64,000 bases of DNA from Plumapathes pennacea (taxonomy: Eukaryota > Cnidaria > Anthozoa > Antipatharia > Myriopathidae), in NCBI GenBank assembly GCA_964036295.1, contig OZ038463.1, forward strand, positions 6,997,274-7,061,273, given 5' to 3'. Every line of letters starts with the position of its first letter. The first letter of the stretch is position 1. The notes under the pieces are model-generated. The model worked only from the letters and a program-made list of their open reading frames with translations, was not told where the DNA came from and searched no databases. Position numbers and translations under genes: made by a program. Positions 33,471 through 44,525 of this stretch are shown here, piece after piece.

Positions 33471-36400
33471 TCAAGGAGTAAAGGTAAAAGTTGGACCAGC
33501 ATTGGGTCCAATTTCTGAGTTTCCATCGTCATCAATTGGAGTGCGCACCAGGTTCTTCAAGTGTAACTCAACCGTGTGCATGAGTCCAAGAGCGTCGTCC
33601 ATTCGTTCGTCTCCTCCACCGTTAAACGCATCGTGCAAAACTTTAAGTAGCTTTGTGTAAGCTTTGTTAAAAAGAACTGCGTTGTAGTATGCGCGAGAGC
33701 CTGGCTTGTACATAGACATCTTAGGACTGTTGATCATTGGCCACACACTGCCTTTGTCAAAAGGGATTTTGGGGCCATCAAATGCGAAGGTGTAATTGAT
33801 ATTACATTCCTACATAAAAACAATGGCAAGATATGTACATATTTGTTAATATAAGGTTTTTGTAATGATACGCCCAGAAGGATGATTGACTTCGATAGTT
33901 ATTTGATTTGACTTGAGATTTGGCTCTCTAAAATGTGATTTCATATCTTCTAGAGAACTACAAGCACTTTACAGTGAAAAGTACTGCACACAAAAATAAG
34001 TGATCCTCCCCAAACTCCTGCCATAATTTTTAAGGCCCTCCCCTTTTGGGTTACATAAACCAGTGACCCTCCCCACCCCCTCCCCCCATTCTAATTAATA
34101 GCCAGTCCCTTATTCACATGGACGTTTAGCGTATTATTAAATACAAAAACGTTTTACGACTGCGCGTTGGCGCAGACCAAAATCGTAAAAAGTGAGAAGA
34201 CAATAAAATATTTAGAGAATAAGCAATCGATTTCCATTCGATAGGTAGCATTATTAACGTGCCTTCTCTAGAATACACATTTTATTATCTAAAAGTGTCA
34301 TTATTTTCTTGCTTACCTTTTCAAGCCTTATAGCTGACTCATCGTCTGACTGTGGCTTTCGATCTTTGTGGATACGGAGCTGTTTTTTCTCGACAATGCA
34401 CTTAAATAGGTAGTAATGCGACAGCTGCCTTTTCTTGTCAAGTGCATGGAAAGGATTGCATACAGAAGACCCTTCTCCTTGTTCTACAATTTCATTAATT
34501 GCAGCCAAGGCAGATTTCAAGTCGGTAACTTTGATTAACTCCCCCAGTCCATACCTGTTTTTAAACTTCTTCCACTGCAGTTGCCTACTTTCAACACCTA
34601 AATACATAATATAAAATGAGTGTGAGTTATGGCGACTGCATTCATTGTTATTTGACGCACATAGCACTTAAAAGTAACAAAAATAACATTCGACTGACAC
34701 CCAACCCCTAAACAGTACCAAGTCACATAAAAATGTCAGCGTTTGATATTGAGCACCCTAAGCGGTACCCAAATCCGTGATTTTGCACCTCTAAGAGGTA
34801 AGTGCGACGAGCATCCCCGTCTCTTTTTTTATCAGTCTCGGGCCATCACCCTTTTACCTACCCACACACACGCTCAATCCGCACACATGGACACACTGTC
34901 TTCCACTCCCTGAGCCAGCGCGAGCATCGGTTCTGAATTACAGTTCTATTCGGGTAAGTGGCCCGGCAGACAAACCTTTATCAAATACTATTAACTTATA
35001 TATAGTATTAGTTAATATTCTTACCTTGTGGAAATAAGTTTTCGTCTCGGTCGTTCAAAACCTTTAACTGCAGTTTAACATGCTCGTAGAATGAGCCGAT
35101 GCTGTTGGATTCATTGATGAATGAAGGCTGGACGTCTTGATTTTTAACAGGATAAAGTAAATATCTTGCTCGGTTTCGGGTGGCCGCGTAACCTCTGTGA
35201 TCGAAGGTTGGCTTGTACTCCGAAAGGTAAGGAGCTTCTTCTGGTTGAACATCACCGGAATGATTGTCCGCCGAATAGTAAGACGGCTGTTCAATCTTCA
35301 TAAAAACGTTTCTGATAAGCGACAAGGAACACGGTTCGATGGGAACGGCAAGATCAGGTTGAACTCCACCGGGCAGCTGTGAAGGATAATCTGGGATAAA
35401 GCCATCATAATAGAGGTTGGGCTGGCCTCCGATCGCGTTCAGGATGTTTGCTACGAGCCCCATGTGTAACATTTCTTGAACGAGGACAGTTTTAAGAATA
35501 AACTGTACCTCAGAGTTACAGATATCTTTAATTGTAGCCAGGGCCGTCAGATACGGTGGAATAGTAGCGTGCTCGACTTCCAGGGCGATTTGCAAGTCCT
35601 TTTTTAGCTGTTTAACGGTGTAGTCGGCGGCACTAAATTGTCCTATAGGAAGATCTAGGTTATCCAACCAACGGTTAATAACCTTCAGCTTGGCCTTTGA
35701 AAGGTCACGGGTTGCGGGCATGTAGTTTGCATTGTGAATTGGCAAATTTAGGGTCATCTTTATGACGATCCTATGACTTTTTACCTGGTAGTAGTCTCCA
35801 AGATCGACAAAATTCTCGGTCATAACAGGGTACAGAACTGCGTACTGCTTAAATATGGGGTAGATTTGTGCCAGCCACGTCGGGGACGGTACGTCTAGGT
35901 AGTCGTCATAAACTTTAATCACTATGACGTTATCAAGGCTTTCGTCATCAGCAGGGGGACCACCTACCACGCTGTAGCAGAAGCCGTATAACTGACCATC
36001 AATGTAACGACGCTGCTGATTCGGATCAATAGTCTTAATTTTCACAGTGGCAATTCCGTTTCCGTCTGTCTTGATCTTTCCAGGTTTAGGTAAAGAAGGC
36101 AGTCCCACAAGTGGCCAGCCCTTAAGTACTCCGAACACTTTCAAGCACTCCTGGAATTCTATCTCTTTGTTCGGGACCTCCTGCCCAAATTGAGTCACCA
36201 CAAATTGAAATTCAGCGACGTCGCCTGCTTCATAACGGTTAGTCCATCTGCTAAATGGGTGCACGTGAAGTCCATTCTGGTGTTCTGCCAGGAGCACCCT
36301 AGAACAAGTTACTTCTGGCCAATTACCTTTGACCTGTTGCGATACAATAATTCCACCGCAAAGAGATGAGAAGTCGCATCGAAAGAAGAAAGATGGAGGA

Positions 36401-39339
36401 AGAAAGAAAGGCTGGGGAAGAAAAAGAAGAGGAGGGGAGCGGTATGACATGGAGACTGAAGATAAGATCAGAGAAAGAAAGAAATGGATGAGTGGATGGA
36501 TGGATAAATGGGTGGGTGAGTGGATGGATGGATGGATGGATGGATGGATTACTTTTATTTATACAAGATTATTATAAAGGCATACAGCATCAAAAATTGC
36601 TGACAAGGTATTTGAGAATAGCTCGTCTTCTGCACCTCACGAAAATTTAAGCGATGTTGGCCAAACTCCTTAAAAGTTTTAGTTCCCGAAAAACCTCCTT
36701 TTTGCGAAAATCTTTCATCGATCTGACCTAGATCGCACTCTGCCTTTAACGTGTATGAAAAACATAATAGTAGATCTGCATTCTTCAGTGCCAAGACCTT
36801 TTCAAGGATTTACAGTACTAGTCTGCTCGCAGCCGTTTTTGTGGTGCACAAGGTGTTGCGACCACAAAAACGGCTGCGAGCAGACTAATACAGTACGTGT
36901 AAATACTTAAAATAGCAACGCTACAATTCTCTTTTTCTGACAATAATTTTGAGGGACGCACAAATCTTTTTTGAGACCTTAAAATGGGGCACAAGGTGAA
37001 AGGAAACACCAACAAGAAAAAGACCAAATTAACAACATAAAAGGACTCCAAGAACATGAACTTAGAGAATATAGAAACAACACAACAAGCGGTAAGAGCG
37101 AGAAAAATTCTAAGAACTACAAGGAAAGATAAAGAAGGAAGATTGAAACATTAACTACTTACCTCTAAAAGCACCAGCGGACGTTCATGTATAAGCTTTT
37201 CTTGCTCCTCGTTGAAGACGCCAATGGATGGAAATCTCTGGATACCCGCTGAAGTCTCATACCAGTCAGGCACACGTTTGTTGTCGACCACACCGAGCCA
37301 CAATAGCTCGTCGTCACAATCAAAGTTTGGAGCGTCTGTCGTATCAACTGCAAGCACGAGCGAATCCAGTAGCGTTGACATGTCCCCACTGGATGTGATT
37401 GGCAGGCTGTTACCAAAGTCAACAAGAACTCTGAAAGAGACAGGGATAATTTTAACATAATAAAGTAACGTGGTTTATAAGTTTGGTCTGAACTGACATG
37501 AATCAGAAAATGAATAGACAATAATATGTATCAAGGGCGGATCCAGGACTTTTGCAAAGGGGGACTGGAGGATTTGAAGCGAAATTTTGCTCTTGGTTGG
37601 GATCGAGTATGGTTGAACGCCGAAGGCGTGAGCTATTGGGGGGAGGGGGGAGGGATTGCCATTTCCAGTGTTTTGAGGCAATTTTGGAGCACAGTAAAGA
37701 GTCTTGTTATCAAACGCGACATACTTTATTTTACGCAGAGCTAGAAAGCACTTCTTTATATATATTGCATAATTTTCTATCATAATATTCATACTTTTTT
37801 TTGCTACTCCAAAGGGGGGTGGCTAGTCACCAAATCCACCCCATCCCTCCCCTAAATCCTCCCATGTAAATACAATAATAATTAATATGTAATTAGGCAC
37901 GTGACTTACTGCTTACAAAGGCAGCGTTTCTTACATTTTGTTACGTGTATCCATAATGAAAGGAGCATTTTGTACTGCCTCATCCCTGGTCAATAACATG
38001 CGTCCGCGACCAACAAAGAAAGGAGGTGCTTTACTGCCATGAACACCTATGACTCCTGTTAGACGCCCCCATGTAAAATTGGCCCAGGTGTCGTCGTCCG
38101 AATAGAGGTCAAGGTTGAGATGAATGGAAAACTCAATATTTTCCTCAGAAGTAAATGGACGTCTCATTTGGTCAACCACCTCTTTTAGTTCATGATTTGT
38201 TTCGTTCTGAAGCCAACGGAAGTTATTCAATACCGAAGTATACGCAGCTCCGAACGAGTGATCGCCACTAGAATGGAGCAATTTTGTCCAAAGGCCATGA
38301 AACGCAACGGGTTTATAGTCGGCTTCAAAGGAATTTCCGACTTGAACTCTCCATCCCCAAATCTCACTAAACGTTTGGGCTGCAACATCGAGGTCTACTA
38401 GTTTTGCGAAACTGTGCATTCCCACATCTATGAAGTAAAGTTGAAACTCTCTTAGTTTGAGCTTCACAAAAATAAATAGTATTAGTAACAGTGCTATAGT
38501 GGATATTTAATTAAATATTAACACAATGTATAAACATTATAATTACCTATACTTAGCGCATATATCATGTTTTTCTAGTGTACAGTGAAAACCCGCCTTA
38601 CGGCCACTCCCCGTTATTACGGCCATTTCTTATGCCCATGCAGCTATTACGCCCAGTCATTTTATTAACTGGAAACCCCGTTAATCCGGACAAAATAACA
38701 TTATCTATGCTAAAATACTTTATAACAAAAGAACATTAAACGTAACTGATGATTGGCTCGAACGAAGGAGAAGCTAGTCGAAACTCGTCTTTTTTTTTTG
38801 TTTTTCTTCAAACCGTCTACATTGAGTTAGTTACATTGTTGGCTGTTGAAAGTGAACTAGGAGAGCTTCGTTTAGTATAGTACTGTAAGAATTTGAAACT
38901 TTGTTCCTGTTTACAAAAAAAAACAGTTTTGTTCACCTTAATATGGTTATCTAATATGATATCTTTATTCTGCGCACTAGATGCTCACAAATATAGTATA
39001 TTTTAGGACAGATTTCATCGATCCTGACATTACTTAATGTATATACATATATATTAGTCTATAGTCTATACTGGGAGACGGGTCCTACAGTAAGGTTCTT
39101 GGTTTGGACGAACCTGTGATTTGCGCGCCTTTAACTCTTATGCAGGTGCGGTTCTCATAGCACACTTCAGTTACAGATGCGTCAGTGTTCCACTCCCCAG
39201 TCCCCTTCGGGTTCCATGACGGCTTGAGTTTAAGAAAACTTTTTCCCGTTTCGAAGTTGAACGCCTCGTTGTTCACAGTGCTCGGGCTTCCACGAAAAAT
39301 CCCACTGAAGTGAATTTGAGGATAATTGAGGTAGGACAT
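33471..39339 (-). CDS. VioB/RebD-like protein with ferritin-like domain, six exons
   Basis: Exons 39114-39339, 37935-38448, 37163-37430, 35025-36333, 34317-34597, 33471-33809 join with consistent phases (1,2,0,1,0) into about 978 residues, close to bacterial VioB (about 1,000). The start [17 protein letters not shown] matches the family's N-terminal motif, and [16 protein letters not shown] in exon 3 fits the middle region. [12 protein letters not shown] leads into the ferritin-like region: [19 protein letters not shown] (about 588-606), [18 protein letters not shown] (about 622-639), FYEHV (about 752), [15 protein letters not shown] (about 808-837). Glu and ExxH residues there are candidate metal ligands. 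Family members (VioB, RebD, StaD) couple oxidised tryptophan units; other ferritin-like homologues are unassigned. An intron-rich gene with this layout suggests ancient transfer from bacteria. The exon 1-2 junction is the least certain. Substrate unknown. Confidence 0.85.
36486..36549 (+). repeat. (GGAT)n microsatellite in intron 3
   Basis: GGATGGATGGAT with interruptions, inside intron 3 (between exons 4 and 3 on the plus map) of the VioB-like gene. Confidence 0.95.
36819..36887. mobile_element. 69-bp hairpin MITE
   Basis: Perfect 27-base arms TAGTCTGCTCGCAGCCG..TTTGTGGT and complement around a 15-base loop, in an intron of the VioB-like gene. TACAGTA occurs just outside both arms as a possible target duplication. 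Confidence 0.85.
38580..38700. mobile_element. Mariner/Tigger-type MITE fragment
   Basis: TACAGTGAAAACCCGCCTTA with repeated TTACGGCC/TTACGCCC units, in intron 1 of the VioB-like gene. The right end was not identified. Confidence 0.45.
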
Positions 39340-39390
39340 GTAGTCGACATCTCCTGTAGAAAGTGAGACGAGAATATTGCAACATTTTTA

Positions 39391-39808
39391 GCCTGGGGGG
39401 TGGGGGGGGGGGGTACTCCCATATATTTCCTATATAGGGATGTTCCGCCCGATAGGGTATCATTTTCAGGGTCTTCTGTCTTAAACAGGGTATCAAATTT
39501 TACGTTTTCGTGTCTTAAACAGGGTTATTGTTTGAAGATTTTCTCCTCTTCCCCTCCCCCCTCAACCACGTTTTTGCTCTCGTCATTTTCGCGTGATTTC
39601 TTCATATGTTCCAGTGGAAACGCATGCAACACAGGCTAACTTATCTAAACTTAGTCTTGAACAGAGTATCAAATTAGAGCACTTTGTCTTAGACAGGGTA
39701 GCAAAATTTCCATTTTTGTGTCTTGAATAGGGTCAGGGTTTTATAGAGTCAGCGGAACACCCCTACCCAAATTCCTATTGAGTACCCCCCCCCCCCCCCG
39801 GGAATTTT
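39391..39808. mobile_element. G-tipped MITE with empty site in the duplicate
   Basis: Ends are C/G runs with GGGGTACTC inverted. Inside are GATGTTCCGCCCGATAGGGT and several AACAGGGTATCAAATT motifs. Flanks read ATTTTTAG and ATTTTAG, while the left duplicate has a single ATTTTAGATGG there, which marks the insertion point. A related copy is at 51478-51815. Confidence 0.85.
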
Positions 39809-39970
39809 AGACGGTGTGATGATTGTTTCAATGCCCCCTCAATTAGAGACCGTAGTAGCTGATAAACTTATACTGAACAGATTACGTGTTGACGCAAGAA
39901 CGCAAGAGAATAAACTTGTTTTGATAAGCAACCGAGATCTAAGCAGTGTTCTATGGCTCTCTCATCCTAG

Positions 39971-40192
39971 GGTGCGTTCGACTGACCGTATTCCGGAATA
40001 GGAATACCTAAAATGATCCAAAGTTTTGCTTGTTCTGGGGAAAACAACTTTCGGGATTGTTTCAAAACCTTCAAGCTGACAATTCGAACAGCTCCCGATA
40101 CATCTCGACATAATTCAGCTTCAAAGCAAAATATTTTATTAATCAGTATCGCTATTCCTATTCCGGAATAAACCCAATTAAACGCGCCCCTA
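39971..40192. mobile_element. 222-bp MITE with CCGGAATA motifs
   Basis: Starts GGTGCGTTCGACTGACCG..TTCCGGAATAGGAATA and ends TATTCCTATTCCGGAATAAA..AACGCGCCCC. CTAG flanks both sides. The left duplicate reads CATCCTAGTCTTTAATG without it. Confidence 0.8.
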
Positions 40193-40963
40193 GACTATAG
40201 TGATTTTTTCTCAAGTTTCATGCGCTACCTTTGGCTCTGACTAGTTGTTATAATTGCTATCTTTTCCATGCTATGGGAAAATTTCTGTCGTACAGATACC
40301 ACTTTAAATTCTCCTATTCAAGGTGTCAGTTATAAAAGATTTGCGAGTATACTCTGGTGCTCCACAGCAACAAGGGATAACTTACCAGAACAATCTTCAT
40401 CAGCGTTGCACTCCTGTGTGTCGTCTTTGGAAGACTTACTGTAACTGCTAAAGAAGCCGGCTAAAAATGCAAAACATGTTCAATCGATATCTAATTTATT
40501 GATGTGGATTAAATGACAGGAACGTAAGAAAAGTTCAGCTAGCACTAAGTTCTGTTCTGGTTACTATATGAACACTCGGCCATTTATTAAAGGGAAACAG
40601 AAAAATTATAACGCATCGTCTAAAGCTGAAAATAACTGTCCGCAGGTTATTCGCTAAGCTGACGTTTGCAGATTCAACCTGTCTGCCGTTAGTCACCACA
40701 CATGGGGTGTATTGGACAGCCTTCTCACACATATGTTCTGAGTCACTTTAATATTCTTGTTATCACATCAGTTAAAAACAAATAAAAAGGATAAACCGGG
40801 TAAAATCCCTTTATCCTGTATTCCAAACTGGTTCATCGGGTGACCGCTAATTAAACTTGTTAATCTCCATTTTTTTACATCCATGGTCTAGTTATCAAAG
40901 GAGCGGCTGTAAATTTATTACTCGTCGTTTCCAAGTTGTCTCCATTGCGCGGCTACTTCAACC

Positions 40964-41573
40964 ACAGGGCGCAGAGGAGTTCGCTTGCTTTCCATCATGT
41001 AAAACACTATATATTGACCTAAATGAAGGATACCTCAGGACGATTGCATCGCGGGGCGCAAAGGCATACGTAATGAGGATCGTCTAATAGGGACTTAAAG
41101 CAATTAAACTAGGACGGCGACGGCAACGCGAGGAACCAGGAAAAACGTCCCTCCATATTCCTATTTCAGTGAAACTTTACCTATTCTAAGGTTGCTGAAT
41201 TTTTTCCGCTTTTGCCAAGGTTCTTTTGTTTTCATAGTTTCCTACCGAGAAGAACGACTATCGTAATTTCTCAAAATGTCGTCCACGTCCTGACAACAAC
41301 GTAAAAAAAGAAGCATTTAAAGTCGCACGCGAGAGCACGACGACCCCGAGATCAGATTAATTTCAGATATTCACGTGCTCCTTTTGTTTTCTGCAAATAT
41401 TTTTATTGCTTCACCGACGTCGCCGTTGCCGTTCCCGTCCTGGTGCAGTCCCTTGTATCAGTGCGTACCTTTGCGCGCCCGCGATGCAATCGTTGTGCGG
41501 TAATCATCATGTAGGTCAATATGTAGTGTTTTACATGATCGAAAGCAAGCGAACTCCTCTGCGTCCAGTGCTT
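40964..41573. mobile_element. 610-bp foldback element with about 55-bp TIRs
   Basis: CACAGGGCGCAGAGGAGTTC at the left; right end complementary to CACTGGACGCAGAGGAGTTC. Pairing continues through GCTTGC..CATGTAAAACACTATAT. CTTCAAC and CTTCAAT flank it, a 7-base near-identical duplication. It is absent from the left duplicate. Confidence 0.8.
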
Positions 41574-41728
41574 CAATTCATGATTCGGCTAATTATGTAA
41601 CAGCGGAAGTCACTTCCTGGTTTTGAGAAAAGCGTACGTGACACTGAATATGCATTATGCAGGTTTTGAAGGATTTTTGGACTATTCATTTTGCCAACTT
41701 TGTAATTGAAAATCTTTAGTTTGATGAC

Positions 41729-42129
41729 GGTTTCTGTTAATAAAATTATCTGTTCGGTTTCCAGAGGTCCTCATATTATTCCTTCAAGAGTTTTCCGACA
41801 AGAACGGCGGCGACGAAGCGAGCGGAAAGGAACCTCTGGGCGCGCGAGATAGCTACCTCACTTCCATGAGTTCAGTTGAAAAAGCGAAAATGCGAAAAAG
41901 GAGGTAAAATGTCCAATTGAGGAAATTAACGCGAAACCGTTTGCTTTTGCATTGTAAACGGTCGAAATACAGTGTGCACAGAGGAAAAAAAAACCTATTG
42001 TTTCCTTGGTGTCAAATATGGTCTGGACAGGATCCAGAATTTGGGGTTATGTAATGGAAATCAAGGTCGCGGAAATGAAAGCAAATTCTCTTATTTTGCA
42101 TTAATTTCATGGGGCGTTAATTACTTATT
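41729..42129. other. Intergenic, nothing recognised
   Basis: Between the duplicated block and a PIF/Harbinger-type element. No feature recognised. Confidence 0.5.
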
Positions 42130-42878
42130 AGTCGTGGTCACCCTACACACTTTTCTCCAGGGAAATACGATTTACCGAGGGTGAAATGTGAAAAAATTTT
42201 CCCAAGGGAAAGTATCTCGGGTTTCATTTTCCTCAGGTAATCACCGATCACACCGTAATCAGGTTGACTATATGCAATAACATGTCCGATAATCAACGTG
42301 AAGAGTTTACTCTTATTCGCTCACTTTTTGTCACTTTATTTCAACGAGCAAGGCGATCAAGAGCACTGCTATTACACTGTTTGATTGCTCGGAGACGTCG
42401 ACGAAGACAACAAGCGGAATTATTTCGATTTATGACCATTTTGGCTTGGCAAGCAGGGCACCGGTCCACGCGAAACGCTTGGGTTCTTCCCAGGCCGCTC
42501 TGGTTTGCAAACATGCTGCATTCAGATATTTTGAATACGTGGTGGAAGAACTTTCGTGTTTCAAGACATACTTTGGACTTCATTTGTGCGCCACTCTGCG
42601 CGGCAAATGTATCCCACGTGCTTAGTGATCTGTCACTAGCGCATTAAGCGACAAGCCCCTATTGGTTAACATGCTGGGGAAATGAATTTACCCTTGCTGT
42701 TTCTTATGGGTAGCTGTCAAGGGAAACTCTATTGTTCGCATGACATATTCAAGGCCCAGAGGGTGAAATTTCCCCGAGGTAATTTAGCTAGGGTAAACTC
42801 GGTCACACTTAAAAAAATTTAAATTACCCTTGGTAAAGTGAGGTTTCCCTAGGGTAAGTGTCTAGTGTGACCACGACT
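42130..42878 (+). mobile_element. PIF/Harbinger-type element with transposase N-terminal fragment
   Basis: Inverted ends AGTCGTGGTCACCCTACAC / GTGTGACCACGACT are flanked by ATT on both sides (42127-42129; 42879-42881), a 3-bp target duplication as in the PIF/Harbinger superfamily. Inside, 42264-42647 encodes RSTRNAWVLPRPLWFANMLH, then WWKNFRVSRHTLDFI. This is the W-x-RP..FRMS..F pattern preceding the DDE domain in Harbinger transposases, cut off by a stop. No DDE domain remains, so it is non-autonomous. Confidence 0.7.
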
Positions 42879-43725
42879 ATTATAAGGTATCTGATTTATG
42901 TTTACTCTGAGCTGACTTTGGTTATGAGGCAAAAATTTCAGCGGATTTTACAGAATGTACATTTGGCAAGCTGATCTATATGTTCCATTTATTAATATAA
43001 TGACCAATCAGTAAAGTGTTTTTCCGCTTTCTTAACGCTCCTTGTTCCGGTTACTATAGTTACGACATTATTCCGCATTGGATCAAGTGTTTTCGTTTAT
43101 ACTCTGTGCAACTGATTTCAAAACTATAACTATAAGAAGGTGCAATTCATCCGTTTTGTTTCCTCTCATGGCTCTTGTTTGTCTGTAACCTGCGAATACA
43201 GCCTCTCCTGCCGAGCAGCTTTCGAGTTCCCCGAGAGAGAGACGCACTGATTAGCTTCGGGCTTGTTCGCCTTGCGGAACTGTGTTTCTAGTCTAACAGG
43301 AAAAACTAGGACGGCAAACCAGGAAAACTGTCTCCGTATTCTCGTCGAATACCATATAAATTAGCTGAAACAACAGATTTTGCTCATTTGCACCGTATTC
43401 AACGCATGTGAAGTTAAAACCGACCTATTAAGAGATCGTCTTCTGCAACTGATTTGATCGTTTCACAGACGTTGCCTCTTCCGTCCTGTATCTTAAATTA
43501 GTTTTTGTAAGGGCCGGTCGCGGTACGTACCTGTCACTTCACTAAGCAGTTGTGTAGTGATTATGAAGAACAGAGTCGCGTTGCAAAATCTGGAGAGAAC
43601 CAACATGTTGGCGCCTCCGATGTCGAACGTCTGCGAATAAATTACGTTTTTACCAGAATCGAGTCAAATGAATCTGATTGGTCGATATATTTAACACGGG
43701 GTATGAGGAACTCAATGCCTGCCTA
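42879..43725. repeat. Segmental duplication, right copy (partner 13970-14450)
   Basis: Matches the left copy, with an extra block of about 320 bases (about 43110-43450) bordered by CTGCAACTGATTT on both sides. It holds the second signal-peptide exon. Confidence 0.85.
43531..43606 (-). CDS. Signal-peptide first exon, second copy
   Basis: MLVLSRFCNATLFFIITTQL then LSEVTG, ending ACAG|GTACGT in phase 1. It has one codon more than 14265-14337. Conservation of start, hydrophobic core, donor and phase between diverged copies argues that this is a real exon. The rest of the gene was not recognised at lower coordinates. Confidence 0.55.
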
Positions 43726-43739
43726 CTCTGGCCTCAGAG

Positions 43740-44008
43740 TAGCCTGCGTAGCTGGCGGTCTCATTCGATGCGGTTGAACAGTGTTCACGGGCGCCATTTC
43801 AGTGTACTTATGGCGGATGGGAGACTGAGGTTGAGTGACAAAATTACGGGGCGGGGGAAGGGGGGCGGGGGCGTGGGAAACCCCTCCCCCTTCCCCCCGC
43901 CCAGTAATTTTGTCACTCGACCTCAGTCTCCCATCTGCCATCAGTACAAAATGGCGCCCGTGAACACTGTTCAACCGCATCGAATGAGACCGCCAGCTAC
44001 GCAGGCTA
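43740..44008. mobile_element. 269-bp palindromic MITE with 9-bp target duplication (Mutator-like)
   Basis: Nearly full-length palindrome: TAGCCTGCGTAGCTGGCGGT at the left and its complement at the right. About 125-bp arms lead to a GC-rich centre. GCCTCAGAG (43731-43739) and GCCTCAGGG (44009-44017) flank it, a 9-bp duplication with one mismatch, as in Mutator-like elements. Confidence 0.8.
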
Positions 44009-44128
44009 GCCTCAGGGGTTTTCTAATCCTCCCAGCGAAACATTGAGCTGCGCAACGGCGAAAAACAAGTCGCGCCACACCTTGTTACGAGACCTTGATC
44101 ATGACCAGATTTGGAAAACTGCAACTCC

Positions 44129-44134
44129 TTTATT
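44129..44134 (-). terminator. Candidate poly-A signal of the dehydrogenase gene
   Basis: AATAAA on the minus strand about 225 bases after the stop codon at 44360-44362. Not tested against a cleavage site. Confidence 0.3.
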
Positions 44135-44359
44135 TGGAAATCTATTGCTGACAACAAAGGGAAGATGGAAGGCACAGAGTGATTACAATAACTCGCAATC
44201 CCACTTCGTGGGATTCGCGATCTAAACTGAGACAGACAGACAAAACGAAAGAAAAAATGAAAACCAAACTTGAGTGACTGACTCTCCACTGGTTTCCGTT
44301 CTTGTACCAGAGCTGTGTGAGCAGTCTACAAATTAACAGACTAAAAGCCGTTTGGCTGT

Positions 44360-44486
44360 TTACTTATGCGCTAAAGAAGGCGGGAAAAGGCCCGAAGCGA
44401 CATAATCCTGAACAACCTGTAAAAAGAGTAAATCACTATTATCACTATTATAAAAATGGAATTAATTAAGGAACCTCCCCCCTCCA

Positions 44487-44525
<39 letters not shown>

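Larger units (their letters stand above)
39058..41728. repeat. Segmental duplication, right copy (partner 2582-3900)
   Basis: Carries exon 1 and the upstream DNA of the VioB-like gene. It is collinear with 2582-3900 except for insertions at 39391-39808, 39971-40192 and about 40964-41573, which the left copy lacks. Confidence 0.9.

Noticed and set aside
42264-42647. 127-residue frame as a host gene
   Set aside because: It lies wholly inside an element with inverted ends and a 3-bp target duplication and resembles the start of a Harbinger transposase.
44023-44289. 88-residue minus frame with SAIDFQIKELQF, similar to STIDFQIRKF at 46258-46270
   Set aside because: The similarity is short, phases do not fit the dehydrogenase gene, and no splice sites support either; possibly a small shared repeat.
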